From Pseudomonadota bacterium (lineage in GTDB: Bacteria; Pseudomonadota; Alphaproteobacteria; Rhizobiales; Rhizobiaceae), in assembly GCA_023419995.1 (NCBI GenBank), contig JAEZXF010000438.1, forward strand, positions 1 through 19,168: a stretch of 19,168 nucleotides of DNA. The letters are read 5' to 3'. A program made the translations under genes and the position numbers. Below are positions 7,783 to 14,959 of the stretch, one piece after another; position 1 is the first letter of the stretch; each line of letters begins with the position of its first letter. Below the pieces are notes generated by a model. That model was not told the DNA's origin, searched no databases, and saw only the letters and a list, made by a program, of their open reading frames with translations.

Positions 7783-8607
7783 ATGCGCCCATTGCTGGTC
7801 CTTGCCCTCGGCCTGCTGCTCGCCGCCTGCACCCGCGTCGGCTACGACTTCGCCGACGTCGCGCCGCGCACGCCGCAGCAGCCCCAGGTGCTGACCGCGC
7901 CGCAATCCGCCAGCATCACGCATCCGCGCTTCGGCGACCGCAAGCCGCACCCGTGGGCGAGCCGCGCGCCCTGGACCTATCCGATCCACGGCACCGACGT
8001 CTCGAAGTACCAGCAGAGCGTCGACTGGCACGCGGCCAGGGCCGCCGGCATCTCGTTCGCCTTCATCAAGGCGACGGAAGGCGGCGACAGGCTCGACGAC
8101 CGCTTCCACCAGCACTGGCGCGGCGCCAAGGCCGCCGGCATCCCCCGCTCGGCCTATCATTTCTTCTATTTCTGCCGGCCGGCGCGCGAGCAGGCCGCAT
8201 GGTTCATCCGCAACGTGCCGAAGGAAGCGGGCACCCTTCCCCACGTCCTCGACATGGAGTGGAACCACACCTCGCCCACCTGCAGGCTGCGTCCCTCGGC
8301 CGAGACGGTGCACAGCGAGATGACGGTCTTCCTCGACATGCTGGAGCGCCACTACGGCAAGCGGCCGATCGTCTACACCTCGATCGACTTCTTCGACGAC
8401 AACCGGCTGACGCAGTACAAGGGCAACGACTGGTGGCTGCGCTCGGTCTCGGCCCACCCGGACGACCGCTACGGCAAGCATCCGTTCCTGTTCTGGCAGT
8501 ACACCGGCACGGGCGAGGTGCCCGGCATTCCCGGCGACGCCGACATCAACGTCTTCAACGGTTCCGAGGCCCGCTGGCGGGCGTGGCTCAGGCAGCACAC
8601 GCGGTAA
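7783..8607 (+). CDS. GH25 lysozyme-like lipoprotein
   Basis: A muramidase of glycoside hydrolase family 25, expected to hydrolyse the MurNAc-GlcNAc bond. It has 274 residues. The signal peptide MRPLLVLALGLLLAAC ends in the lipobox LAAC with acylated C16, so it is membrane-anchored. The catalytic barrel runs about 68-270: D72 in HGTDVSKYQ, the IKATEGG strand at 95-101, YHFFYF at 125-130, and the catalytic pair D157 and E159 in VLDMEWN. QYTGTGEVPGI near the C-terminus is a typical late GH25 motif. The start is supported by AGGAGAA six bases before the ATG. The mltB pseudogene follows after 72 bp on the same strand and could have formed an operon with it. No missing residue is seen. Confidence 0.92.
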   Translation: MRPLLVLALGLLLAACTRVGYDFADVAPRTPQQPQVLTAPQSASITHPRFGDRKPHPWASRAPWTYPIHGTDVSKYQQSVDWHAARAAGISFAFIKATEGGDRLDDRFHQHWRGAKAAGIPRSAYHFFYFCRPAREQAAWFIRNVPKEAGTLPHVLDMEWNHTSPTCRLRPSAETVHSEMTVFLDMLERHYGKRPIVYTSIDFFDDNRLTQYKGNDWWLRSVSAHPDDRYGKHPFLFWQYTGTGEVPGIPGDADINVFNGSEARWRAWLRQHTR

Positions 8608-8679
8608 CAGCGAATTTATCCCAGCCTTTACCTCGCATGCGGCACAATCGCGCCGACGAAAGCCTCCCGGAGACACTCC

Positions 8680-9900
8680 ATGAAAGCCACGCCCCTCGCC
8701 CTCGCCGCCCTGCTGGCCGCCGCCTCTCCCGCGCTCGCGCAGGCCCCGGCGGCAGCGCAGGCCTCTGCTGGGCAGGCCCCGGCAGCGCAGGAATGCGGCG
8801 GCGACTTCACGGCGTGGAAGGCGGGCATCGGCGAGGAAGCGCGCGCCGCCGGCATCGGCGAGCGCGGGCTGGCGGCCCTGCGCAACGCGCGCATCGACCA
8901 GCGTGTGCTGTCGCGCGACCGTGCGCAGGGCGTCTTCACCCAGACCTTCATCGAGTTCTCCGGCCGGATGATCAACCAGTACCGGCTGACCCACGGCGCC
9001 GCCAACCTGAAGAAATATGCCGACGTCTTCGCCCGCGCCGAGCGCGAGTTCGGCGTGCCGGGTCCGGTGATCGCCGCCTTCTGGGCGCTGGAGACGGATT
9101 TCGGCGCGGTGCAGGGCGATTTCAACTCGCTCGACGCCCTGGTGACGCTGGCGCACGACTGCCGCAGGCCGCATCTGTTCCGGCCGCAGGTGGTGCCGCT
9201 GCTGACGCTGATCGACAACGGCACGCTGCCGGCCGACGTGCAGGGTGCATGGGCGGGCGAGATCGGCCAGACCCAGATGCTGCCGTCCGACATCCTGACC
9301 AAGGGCGTCGACGGCGACGGCGACGGCAAGGTCGACATCCGCCGCTCCGCGCCCGACGTCATCATGACCACGGCCGCCAAGATCCGCTCGCGCGGCTGAA
9401 AGCCGGGCGAGCCGTGGATGGAGGAGGTGCGCGTTCCGGCACAGATGCTGTGGGAGGAGACCGGCCGCACCAACAAGCTGCCGATCTCGCAATGGGCGCA
9501 GTGGGGCGTGACCCGGCGCGACGGCGGCCCGCTCGATTCTGGCCTGCCCGCGGCGGGCCTCGCCCTGCCGATGGGCCACAAGGGCCCGGCTTTCCTCGTT
9601 CACGACAATTTCGACATCTACCTCGAATGGAACCAGTCGATCGTCTACACGCTGACCGCGGCGAACCTCGCCACCCGGCTGGCCGGTGCGCCGAAGTTCG
9701 ACCCGCGCACCCCTGAGGAAGGGCTGGTCGGCGAAACGATGAAGCTCTTGCAGCAGAAGCTGGAGGCGCGTGGCCACGACGTCGGCGGCATCGACGGCAT
9801 CCTCGGCCAGAAGACGCGCGAGGCCGTCCGCCTCGAGCAGATCCGCCTCGGCCTGCCCGCCGATGGCTGGCCGACCCCGGCGCTGCTGTCGAACTTGTGA
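8680..9900 (+). pseudogene. Lytic murein transglycosylase, MltB-type, interrupted by an in-frame TGA
   Basis: One reading frame of 407 codons is broken at codon 240 by TGA (9397-9399). The first part (239 residues) has a signal peptide (MKATPLALAALLAAASPALA), the SLT_2 catalytic domain with E138 in ALETDFG, GQTQMLPS at 196-203 and a DGDGDGKVD acidic loop at 211-219. After the stop the same frame continues with KPGEPWMEEVRVP, the rest of the catalytic domain and a C-terminal PG_binding_1 domain (about 345-405, ending ALLSNL). In this family the residue at the break is normally Trp (RGWKxGEPW), so TGG to TGA is the simplest explanation. There is no frameshift or other decay, so the lesion is recent, a sequencing error, or read through. 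The truncated product would lack part of the active-site domain. GGAG precedes the ATG. Confidence 0.85.
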
Positions 9901-9957
9901 GCGCGCCAACCGGAACGAAATCGGCGAGCCCGTTTCAAGACCGTCGGTCGTGCCGGG

Positions 9958-10164
9958 TCAGTAGCCCAGCCACGTCACGCCGAGAACCACGAGCCCGAAC
10001 ACCACGATGAACACCACGCCGAATACCTTGAAGGTGCGGTGGTCGGCGTAGGAGGCCGCCTTGTCATAGGCGGCGTCGCCCATTTCCTTCCGGGCCAGCC
10101 TTTCCTGCAGCAAGCGTGCCGCTTCGCCGTCCCCATGCTGCATCTGCTTGTAGTAGCGGGACAT
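9958..10164 (-). CDS. Small C-terminally anchored membrane protein, function unknown
   Basis: A protein of 68 residues with a charged N-terminal half (about 1-45, rich in Arg, Lys, Glu, Asp, Tyr) and one hydrophobic helix at about 46-66 (VFGVVFIVVFGLVVLGVTW) ending two residues before the C-terminus. This is a tail-anchored layout. AGGAGG eight bases before the ATG at 10164 is the best ribosome-binding site in the neighbourhood and supports a real, well-translated gene. No family is recognised. It lies 78 bp downstream of the decarboxylase gene on the same strand and converges with the mltB pseudogene. Confidence 0.75.
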   Translation of the reverse strand: MSRYYKQMQHGDGEAARLLQERLARKEMGDAAYDKAASYADHRTFKVFGVVFIVVFGLVVLGVTWLGY

Positions 10165-10242
10165 GATCGTTCCCTCCTGCCAGTGGCTGCGCAGTCTGAA
10201 CCAGAATCCGCTCCGTTTCGACAGGAACGTGGATTCTTCGCT

Positions 10243-11463
10243 TCAGTCCGCCATCGTTTCCAGGCTGGCGAAGCCTTCCGGCGTCGCCCCTTCCTCGAAC
10301 GGCGTGGTCACCTCGACGAAGTCGTCCGGGTAGAAGCCGTTGAAGCGCGTCCTGAGCGACAGCGAGTAGGCGCCGATGTGGCCGATCTCGATCCAGTCGC
10401 CGGTGTCGACGGTTTCCGGCAGCCAGAACGGGCGCGACAGGATGTCGACCGAATCGCAGGTCGCGCCGCAGACCTTGAACGGCACGATGTTCTGCCGGTC
10501 GCCGTTGCGGCTGCGGATCGCGGGGTCCGGGATGAAGCGGGCGGGCAGCGTTATCTTGCCGGTCCACGAATCTGACAGCGACGCCCAGATGCCGTCATTG
10601 ATGTAGAGCCGCCTGCCCTTGCGCAGGAGCACCCGCACGATCAGCGAGAACGCGCGCGCCACGATCACCCGGCCAGGCTCCGCCACCAGCGGCACGTCGG
10701 CGAAGCCCCATTCCGCGATGTCGTCGCGCAGCCGCGCCATGATCTCGTCCAGCGACGGCATCTGCGGCTTCCGGCGGTTGGGATCGTGCCCGTACTCGGC
10801 CGGGAAGCCGCCGCCGACGTCGAGGCCGGCGATCCGGACGCTGGCGCGGTTCCGGACCCAGTCGGCCGAGGCCAGCGCCCGCTCGTAGGTGTCCGGATCC
10901 TCGATCTGGCTGCCGACATGGAAGCAGATGCCGACCTTGTAGCCGGCGCGGCCGAGACGGTTGATCAGTTCCACCGCCGCCGCCGGGCCGGCGCCGAACT
11001 TCTTCGACAGCTCGTAGGCGGCGCTGCCCTTGGTCTGGATGCGCACGAAGGCGGTGATGGTGCCGGGATCGATGTCGAGGGCGCGCACCACGCGGGTGAG
11101 CTTGACGATCTCGTCCTCGTGGTCGATGGCGATGACGCGGATGCCGTAGTGCTCGAGCGCCAGCCGGATGTGCGACTGCGCCTTGACCGGGTGCATGTAG
11201 AGCATCTCGGCGTCGGGCGCGACCTCGCGCACCGCCGCGAACTCGCCCGGCGAGGCGACGTCGAAGGCGGTGACGCCGGCTTCCGCCAGCGTCCGCAGCA
11301 CCATCGACTCGCCGTTGGTCTTTACCGCATAGGCGGTCTTGCCGGGGAACATCGCCATGAAGCGCCGACAGTCCGCGGCCAGCACCTGCGGGCGGAAGCA
11401 GTAGACCGGGTCGTCCGGACGAAGCGCGAGCGCTGCCGCATTCGCATTCTCGAATCGTTGCAC
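10243..11463 (-). CDS. Fold-III PLP-dependent decarboxylase (ornithine/lysine decarboxylase type)
   Basis: Alanine-racemase-fold decarboxylase, 406 residues, expected to make a diamine such as putrescine or cadaverine. PLP lysine K48 sits in AYAVKTN. H182 in FHVGSQ stacks on the cofactor, the GGGF loop at 217-220 and EPGR at 262-265 bind its phosphate, C336 and D337 in CGATCDSVD are the catalytic pair, and Y366 is in GAYS. CDSVD is closer to ornithine/lysine decarboxylases than to the CESGD of LysA, and no lysA-type partner genes are nearby. Exact substrate is open. The start is the GTG at 11463 with AGGAGGAG just upstream. The longer ATG frame to 11523 would place that ribosome-binding site inside the gene. 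A GC-rich hairpin (GGCGCC arms at 11537 and 11563) lies upstream. Confidence 0.87.
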   Translation of the reverse strand: MQRFENANAAALALRPDDPVYCFRPQVLAADCRRFMAMFPGKTAYAVKTNGESMVLRTLAEAGVTAFDVASPGEFAAVREVAPDAEMLYMHPVKAQSHIRLALEHYGIRVIAIDHEDEIVKLTRVVRALDIDPGTITAFVRIQTKGSAAYELSKKFGAGPAAAVELINRLGRAGYKVGICFHVGSQIEDPDTYERALASADWVRNRASVRIAGLDVGGGFPAEYGHDPNRRKPQMPSLDEIMARLRDDIAEWGFADVPLVAEPGRVIVARAFSLIVRVLLRKGRRLYINDGIWASLSDSWTGKITLPARFIPDPAIRSRNGDRQNIVPFKVCGATCDSVDILSRPFWLPETVDTGDWIEIGHIGAYSLSLRTRFNGFYPDDFVEVTTPFEEGATPEGFASLETMAD

Positions 11464-11687
11464 GGGGGGCTCCTCCTGTATGCGGGCGGGAGCGTAGCAG
11501 GCGTTCACGACGCAAAAAAGCACGCGGCGGGCAACGGGCGCCTCCGCGCTCTCCCGCCCGCGGGCGCCGGGTGCGACACTTTTTTCACAGGTTGCGCGGC
11601 CGGGATTTCGCCAGCGAATTCAGGCCGGTGACCACCTCCTCCGGGTGGATTTTCCAAAAGCTCGCCGCATCGCAGCACAAGATATAC

Positions 11688-11715
11688 TTGCCAGTCGCGC
11701 GATCCGGCTTAGATT
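11688..11715 (+). promoter_or_regulatory. Candidate promoter for the 28-codon membrane peptide gene
   Basis: TTGCCA (11688-11693) and TAGATT (11710-11715) are 16 bp apart. This would start a transcript some 20-25 nt before the ribosome-binding site of the small gene. The neighbouring decarboxylase reads the opposite way, so this region serves as a divergent promoter. Confidence 0.45.
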
Positions 11716-11745
11716 CTGATCCAGTCCGCAGAGGAGATCATGCCA

Positions 11746-11832
11746 ATGGGACTTGCACGACCGATCAACACGTTGATGTTCTGTGCCGCGTTCGCCTTCG
11801 TTGGCGCCTTGATCCTGGGGGTCCTCCCCTGA
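11746..11832 (+). CDS. Very short single-helix membrane peptide
   Basis: A 28-residue peptide, too short for routine gene calling: MGLARPINTL, then a hydrophobic helix (MFCAAFAFVGALILGVL), ending in Pro. Support comes from context. GAGGAG lies nine bases before the ATG at 11746, a promoter-like pair lies upstream, and a good terminator hairpin follows at 11886, so a short transcript carries little besides this frame. An ATG two codons earlier (11740) is only three bases from the ribosome-binding site and is less likely. The short basic N-terminus before the helix suggests insertion in the inner membrane. The function is not recognised. The peptide could instead be the leader of a regulatory RNA. 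Confidence 0.6.
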   Translation: MGLARPINTLMFCAAFAFVGALILGVLP

Positions 11833-11885
11833 CATCGGCACAGCGCCGCGATTGGCGCTCAATTCCTCAGGCAGTCAGACAACAG

Positions 11886-11921
11886 CGGAAGGCCGAGCGA
11901 TAGCCCGGCCTTCTCCGTTTG
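11886..11921 (+). terminator. Terminator after the 28-codon peptide gene
   Basis: GAAGGCCG (11888-11895) and CGGCCTTC (11906-11913) form a perfect 8-bp stem with a 10-nt loop, followed by TCCGTTTGTG on the plus strand. On the minus strand no T-run follows, so it fits the plus-strand short transcript better than metF, which ends at 12004. Confidence 0.65.
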
Positions 11922-12003
11922 TGCATGCTTTTCGCTTGCCCGCTCGCGCCGAGCGACGCCCCGGCGGTCGCCGGACCGGCCAGGCAAACAGGGCCCGACG
12001 GCG

Positions 12004-12906
12004 CTAGGCTGCCGCGGCCGCCTGCGGCCGCACCCCGATCAGGTGGCAGATGGCGAAGGCGAGATCGGCGCGGTTCATGGTGTAGAAATGGAACTCGCCG
12101 ACGCCGCGCTCGACGAGGTCGAGCACCTGCTCCGCGGCGATGGCGGAGGCCACCAGCGCATGCGTCTGCGGGTCGTGATCCAGCCCCTCGAAGCGCCCGG
12201 CGAGCCATGACGGCACATGCGCGCCGCAGCGTCCGGCAAAGCCGGCGACCTGCCTGAAGCTGTGGATCGGCAGGATGCCCGGCACGATCGGGATGTAGAT
12301 GCCGGCGCGGCGGACCCGCTCGACGTAGCGCTCGTAGAGGTCGTTGTCGAAGAAGAACTGCGTGATGGCGCGGGTGGCGCCGTTGTCCACCTTGCGCTTC
12401 AGCATGTCGATGTCGGTGGCGAAATCGGCGCTCTCCGGGTGCTTCTCGGGATAGGCGGAGACGGAGACGTCGAAATCGCCGATGCGCCGGACGGCCTTCA
12501 CCAGCTCGGCCCCGTTGGTGTAGCCGTCGGGATGCGGCCGGTAGGCCTCGCCCACGCCGGCCACCGGATCGCCGCGCAGCGCCACGAAGCGGGTGACGCC
12601 CATCGCCGCGAAATCGCGGATGACCGCATCGACCTCGTCGCGCGTGGCGTCGACGCAGGTCAGGTGCGCCGCCGGCTTGAGCGCGGTCTCGCGCAGGATG
12701 CGCCCGACCGTGCGCGCCGTGCGCTCGCGCGTCGACCCGCCGGCGCCGTAGGTCACCGAGACGTAGTGCGGCGCCAGCGGCTCCAGCCGCGTCACCGTCT
12801 CCCACAGCCGGCCTTCCATCTCGTCGCTCTTCGGCGGGAAGAACTCGAAGGAGACGTTGATCCGGCCGCCGGCGTCGGTGCGGCGGGAAAGGCGGGGATC
12901 GGCCAT
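12004..12906 (-). CDS. metF: 5,10-methylenetetrahydrofolate reductase
   Basis: FAD-dependent reduction of 5,10-methylene-THF to 5-methyl-THF, the methyl donor for methionine synthase. It has 300 residues, the normal bacterial length. FEFFPPKSDEME carries the catalytic Glu (E21). VTYGAGGSTRERT (51-63), ALRGDP with D113 (109-114), QFFFDNDLY (183-191) and IVPGILPI (207-214) are all family blocks. The start at 12906 is fixed by AAGGAG upstream. The ATG shares one base with the TGA of the preceding regulator gene (TGATG), so the two are translationally coupled. Expression is probably set by the operator upstream of that regulator. The C-terminus ends in a short alanine tail. Confidence 0.96.
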   Translation of the reverse strand: MADPRLSRRTDAGGRINVSFEFFPPKSDEMEGRLWETVTRLEPLAPHYVSVTYGAGGSTRERTARTVGRILRETALKPAAHLTCVDATRDEVDAVIRDFAAMGVTRFVALRGDPVAGVGEAYRPHPDGYTNGAELVKAVRRIGDFDVSVSAYPEKHPESADFATDIDMLKRKVDNGATRAITQFFFDNDLYERYVERVRRAGIYIPIVPGILPIHSFRQVAGFAGRCGAHVPSWLAGRFEGLDHDPQTHALVASAIAAEQVLDLVERGVGEFHFYTMNRADLAFAICHLIGVRPQAAAAA

Positions 12907-13922
12907 CAGGCGCTCTCCTTGAACTCGGTCTGGTACACGGTGGACGGGTCGGCGATCAGCAGGCGGCGGTCGCGCGCCAGCCACAGCTTCACCGTGAGGC
13001 CGGCGGCGTCGGCCGGCGCGAAGGTGCGCTCCGCCTCGAGGTCGAGCCCGGCCTCGTCGAGCCAGTCGCCGATCTGGCGGTCGGAGAAGCCGAGGCGCAC
13101 ATGGGCGTGCTCCTCGCGCAGGAACTCGTGCGCGTGCGGCGCGAAATCGACGATCACCAGCCGGCCCGCGGGCCGCAGCAGCCGGGCCGCCTCGCGGATC
13201 GCCGCGCCCGGCTCGTCGAGATAGTGCAGCACCTGGTGCATGGTGATGAGGTCGAAGCCGTCGCGCTCGACCGGCGGCGCATAGATGTCGCCCTGCCGCA
13301 CCTGGGCGTGGGCGACGTCGGCCCGGTCGAGATTGGCCCGCGCCACCGCCAGCATCTCGCGCGACAGGTCGATGCCGACGCCGCGCCGGTAGAGCGGCGA
13401 GAACAGCTCGAGCAGCCGGCCGGTGCCGGTGCCGAGGTCGAGCATCGACTGGAACGGCCGGTCGCCGACCAGCTCCCTCATCGCCGCCTCGACCGCGCCG
13501 TCGGGCGCGTGGAGGGAGCGTATCTGGTCCCAGCTCGCCGCATTGGCGCTGAAATAGTCCGCGGCCTTCTCCTGCCGCTTGCGCTTGACCGCGTCGAGCC
13601 GCTCGAGATCGCGCTCGACGATCGCGTCGGCGGCGTCGATGCGGCCGATGATGCCGGAGAGGAAATCGCGCGCCGCCTCGCCGTCCGACAGGCGGAAGAA
13701 CGCCCACGAGCCCTCCTGGTAGCGCTCGATAAGCTGCGCCTCCATCAGGAGCTTGAGGTGGCGCGAGACGCGCGGCTGCGACTGGGCGAGAATCTCGGTC
13801 AGGTCGGTGACGGTCAGGTCGCCGCGCGCGAGCAGCAGCAGGATGCGCAGCCGGCTGGATTCGGCCGCTGCCTTCATTGTATCAACCATCGCGTTGAGGC
13901 CGGTCGAGGTGCGCGTCAGCAT
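12906..13922 (-). CDS. ArsR-family regulator fused to a SAM-methyltransferase domain (SahR-like)
   Basis: A predicted transcription factor of 338 residues. An N-terminal winged helix (about 16-80) contains the ArsR recognition helix region SQPRVSRHLKLLMEAQLI. It lacks the metal-binding CxC typical of arsenic sensors. A linker helix leads to a class I methyltransferase domain with LDLGTGTGR at 161-169 (motif I), GIDLS at 183-187 and the MHQVLHYLDE block at 228-237. This is the architecture described for SahR regulators of the methionine cycle, in which the methyltransferase fold binds S-adenosylhomocysteine as effector; true catalysis is not excluded. Coupling to metF and a palindromic operator in its own leader support autoregulated control of the metF operon. 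The start at 13922 follows GGAG by six bases; an ATG at 13889 is an alternative. Confidence 0.87.
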   Translation of the reverse strand: MLTRTSTGLNAMVDTMKAAAESSRLRILLLLARGDLTVTDLTEILAQSQPRVSRHLKLLMEAQLIERYQEGSWAFFRLSDGEAARDFLSGIIGRIDAADAIVERDLERLDAVKRKRQEKAADYFSANAASWDQIRSLHAPDGAVEAAMRELVGDRPFQSMLDLGTGTGRLLELFSPLYRRGVGIDLSREMLAVARANLDRADVAHAQVRQGDIYAPPVERDGFDLITMHQVLHYLDEPGAAIREAARLLRPAGRLVIVDFAPHAHEFLREEHAHVRLGFSDRQIGDWLDEAGLDLEAERTFAPADAAGLTVKLWLARDRRLLIADPSTVYQTEFKESA

Positions 13923-13937
13923 CCGGGTCTCCAAAAC

Positions 13938-13957
13938 ATATAAAGATATATTTATAT
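13938..13957. promoter_or_regulatory. 20-bp palindromic operator of the regulator-metF operon
   Basis: ATATAAAGAT is followed by ATATTTATAT, which differs from its exact reverse complement (ATCTTTATAT) at one base. The site ends 15 bp before the regulator start and is very AT-rich in a GC-rich genome. It overlaps the likely -10 region of the minus-strand promoter, so binding would repress the operon. From memory, the sequence resembles SahR-type sites with an AAAGATATCTTT core; this was not checked against a database. It could also affect the divergent trmO gene, whose start is 74 bp away. Confidence 0.72.
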
Positions 13958-14030
13958 CGTCTGACGCACCGGCGCAAGCGGCATGTCGCTGCAAGGCAAG
14001 AAATAGGCGCAACCGCGCCATGGAGCGGCC

Positions 14031-14543
14031 ATGAGTGAAAACGGCACAGAGGCGCAACCGCGCGAGGGCGAGATCGCCCTGTCCTTCGATCCCGCGGAGC
14101 GCGCGACCGACGCCGGGCTGGTCTTCATCGGCCGGGTGCGCTCGCCCTGGACGCGGCGCGAGGACTGCCCGCGCAACACCGCGGCCGCTCGCGCCAAGGG
14201 GCGCCCCGCCGAGGTCGAGCTGGCGCCGGACTACCGCGCCGGCCTCGCCGGGCTGGAGGGCGCGACCCACGTCATCGTGCTGACCTGGCTCGACCGCTCG
14301 CGCCGCGACCTCATCGTCCAGAAGCCGCGCCACGCCCCGGTGGCGCGCGGCACCTTCGCGCTGCGCTCGCCGGTGAGGCCGAACCCGATCGGCCTGCACG
14401 TCGTCGGGCTGAACGGCGTCGATGTCGAGGCGGGCATCCTGCATCTCGACGCCATCGACGTGCTCGACGGCACGCCCGTCCTCGACGTGAAGCCCTATTT
14501 CCCGGGCACGGACGCGGTGCCCGACGCCGTGGCGGCCGGTTGA
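14031..14543 (+). CDS. trmO: tRNA (N6-threonylcarbamoyladenosine-37) N6-methyltransferase
   Basis: SAM-dependent enzyme of the TsaA/UPF0066 family that methylates t6A37 in tRNAs reading ACY codons. It has 170 residues. Family blocks are FIGRVRSPW (32-40), the WLDRS segment (86-90), RSPVRPNPIGLHVV (112-125), which is the SAM-binding signature, and LDVKPYFP (151-158). The acidic first 25 residues are not conserved in general. The ATG at 14031 has GGAG six bases upstream. It is divergent from the SAM/SAH-linked regulator gene across a 108-bp gap, and its TGA overlaps the ATG of the DUF2293 gene by one base, so the two plus-strand genes are coupled. E. coli TrmO is longer, with a C-terminal domain lacking here. 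Confidence 0.9.
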   Translation: MSENGTEAQPREGEIALSFDPAERATDAGLVFIGRVRSPWTRREDCPRNTAAARAKGRPAEVELAPDYRAGLAGLEGATHVIVLTWLDRSRRDLIVQKPRHAPVARGTFALRSPVRPNPIGLHVVGLNGVDVEAGILHLDAIDVLDGTPVLDVKPYFPGTDAVPDAVAAG

Positions 14544-14854
14544 TGGTGGCAACGACGGCGAGACAGCGCGCCCTCGCCAAGGCGCTGACCGCGCTGCTGC
14601 CGATGGCGCCCTATGCCGACATCGAGGCGGTCAGGCTGGCGGCCGGCGCCCGCGACATGCGCGAGCTTCCGCCCTCCATCGCGGTCTGGCTCGCCACCAT
14701 CGCCCACGTCCGGCACGAGCACACCGACTACGACCGGCTGCTGGCCGAAGGCTACGACCGCGACGCCGCCCGCTTCTTCGTGGTCGATCAGATCAACGAG
14801 ACGCTGACGCGCTGGCGGGCGACACGGCTGCTGGAGCAGGACGAGAGCGAATAG
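14543..14854 (+). CDS. DUF2293 domain protein
   Basis: A protein of 103 residues matching the DUF2293 pattern: HVRHEHTDYD at 55-64, then LLAEGYDRDAAR and a C-terminal helix around RWRATRLLEQ. The conserved His, Arg and Asp residues suggest a binding or catalytic site, but no activity is established for the family. The ATG at 14543 overlaps the trmO stop (TGATG); a TTG one codon earlier is also possible. Coupling to trmO hints at a role near translation or RNA. Its own stop codon, TAG, is the first part of a tandem heptamer array, so repeat growth could alter the 3' end of the gene. Confidence 0.85.
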   Translation: MVATTARQRALAKALTALLPMAPYADIEAVRLAAGARDMRELPPSIAVWLATIAHVRHEHTDYDRLLAEGYDRDAARFFVVDQINETLTRWRATRLLEQDESE

Positions 14855-14959
14855 GGAATAGGGAATAGGGAATAGGGAATAGGGAATAGAACGGGATCAC
14901 GGTCTTTCTTGAAGACAACCCCTATTCTCTACTCACTACTCACTACTCACTATTCGCTC
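14845..14959. repeat. Inverted pair of tandem heptamer arrays at a convergent gene junction
   Basis: On the plus strand GCGAATA at 14847 is followed by five copies of GGGAATA. On the minus strand GCGAATA from 14957 is followed by three GTGAGTA units and one GAGAATA. The two arrays face each other around a 45-bp centre that contains a small hairpin (GTCTT/AAGAC). The outermost 10 bp, GAGCGAATAG (14845-14854) and CTATTCGCTC (14950-14959), are perfect inverted repeats and contain the stop codons of both flanking genes. The structure could act as a two-way terminator; it is not CRISPR. Confidence 0.85.

Noticed and set aside
7620-7832. N-terminal extension of the serine hydrolase to an ATG at 7832
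   Set aside because: It would cross the start of the divergent GH25 gene and place about 70 Arg/Ser/Pro-rich residues before the membrane helix.
9397-9399. Selenocysteine or programmed recoding at the mltB TGA
   Set aside because: The family residue is Trp, not Cys, and no selenocysteine-insertion stem-loop was recognised just downstream; plain nonsense mutation or sequencing error is simpler, though readthrough is not excluded.
7705-9909. Very long minus-strand open frame (734 codons) opposite the GH25 and mltB genes
   Set aside because: It is an antisense shadow caused by high GC; the plus strand has lipobox, catalytic motifs and ribosome-binding sites.
10196-10240. Terminator between the decarboxylase and the 68-residue protein gene
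   Set aside because: GAATCC/GGATTC arms are present, but the stem is short and there is no T-run.
11464-11640. A speF-type leader riboswitch before the decarboxylase gene
   Set aside because: A GC-rich hairpin is present, but the conserved elements of that leader could not be recognised and the gap is short for it.
14847-14957. CRISPR-like array from the regular heptamer repeats
   Set aside because: The units are 7 bp with no spacers, and no cas genes are present.
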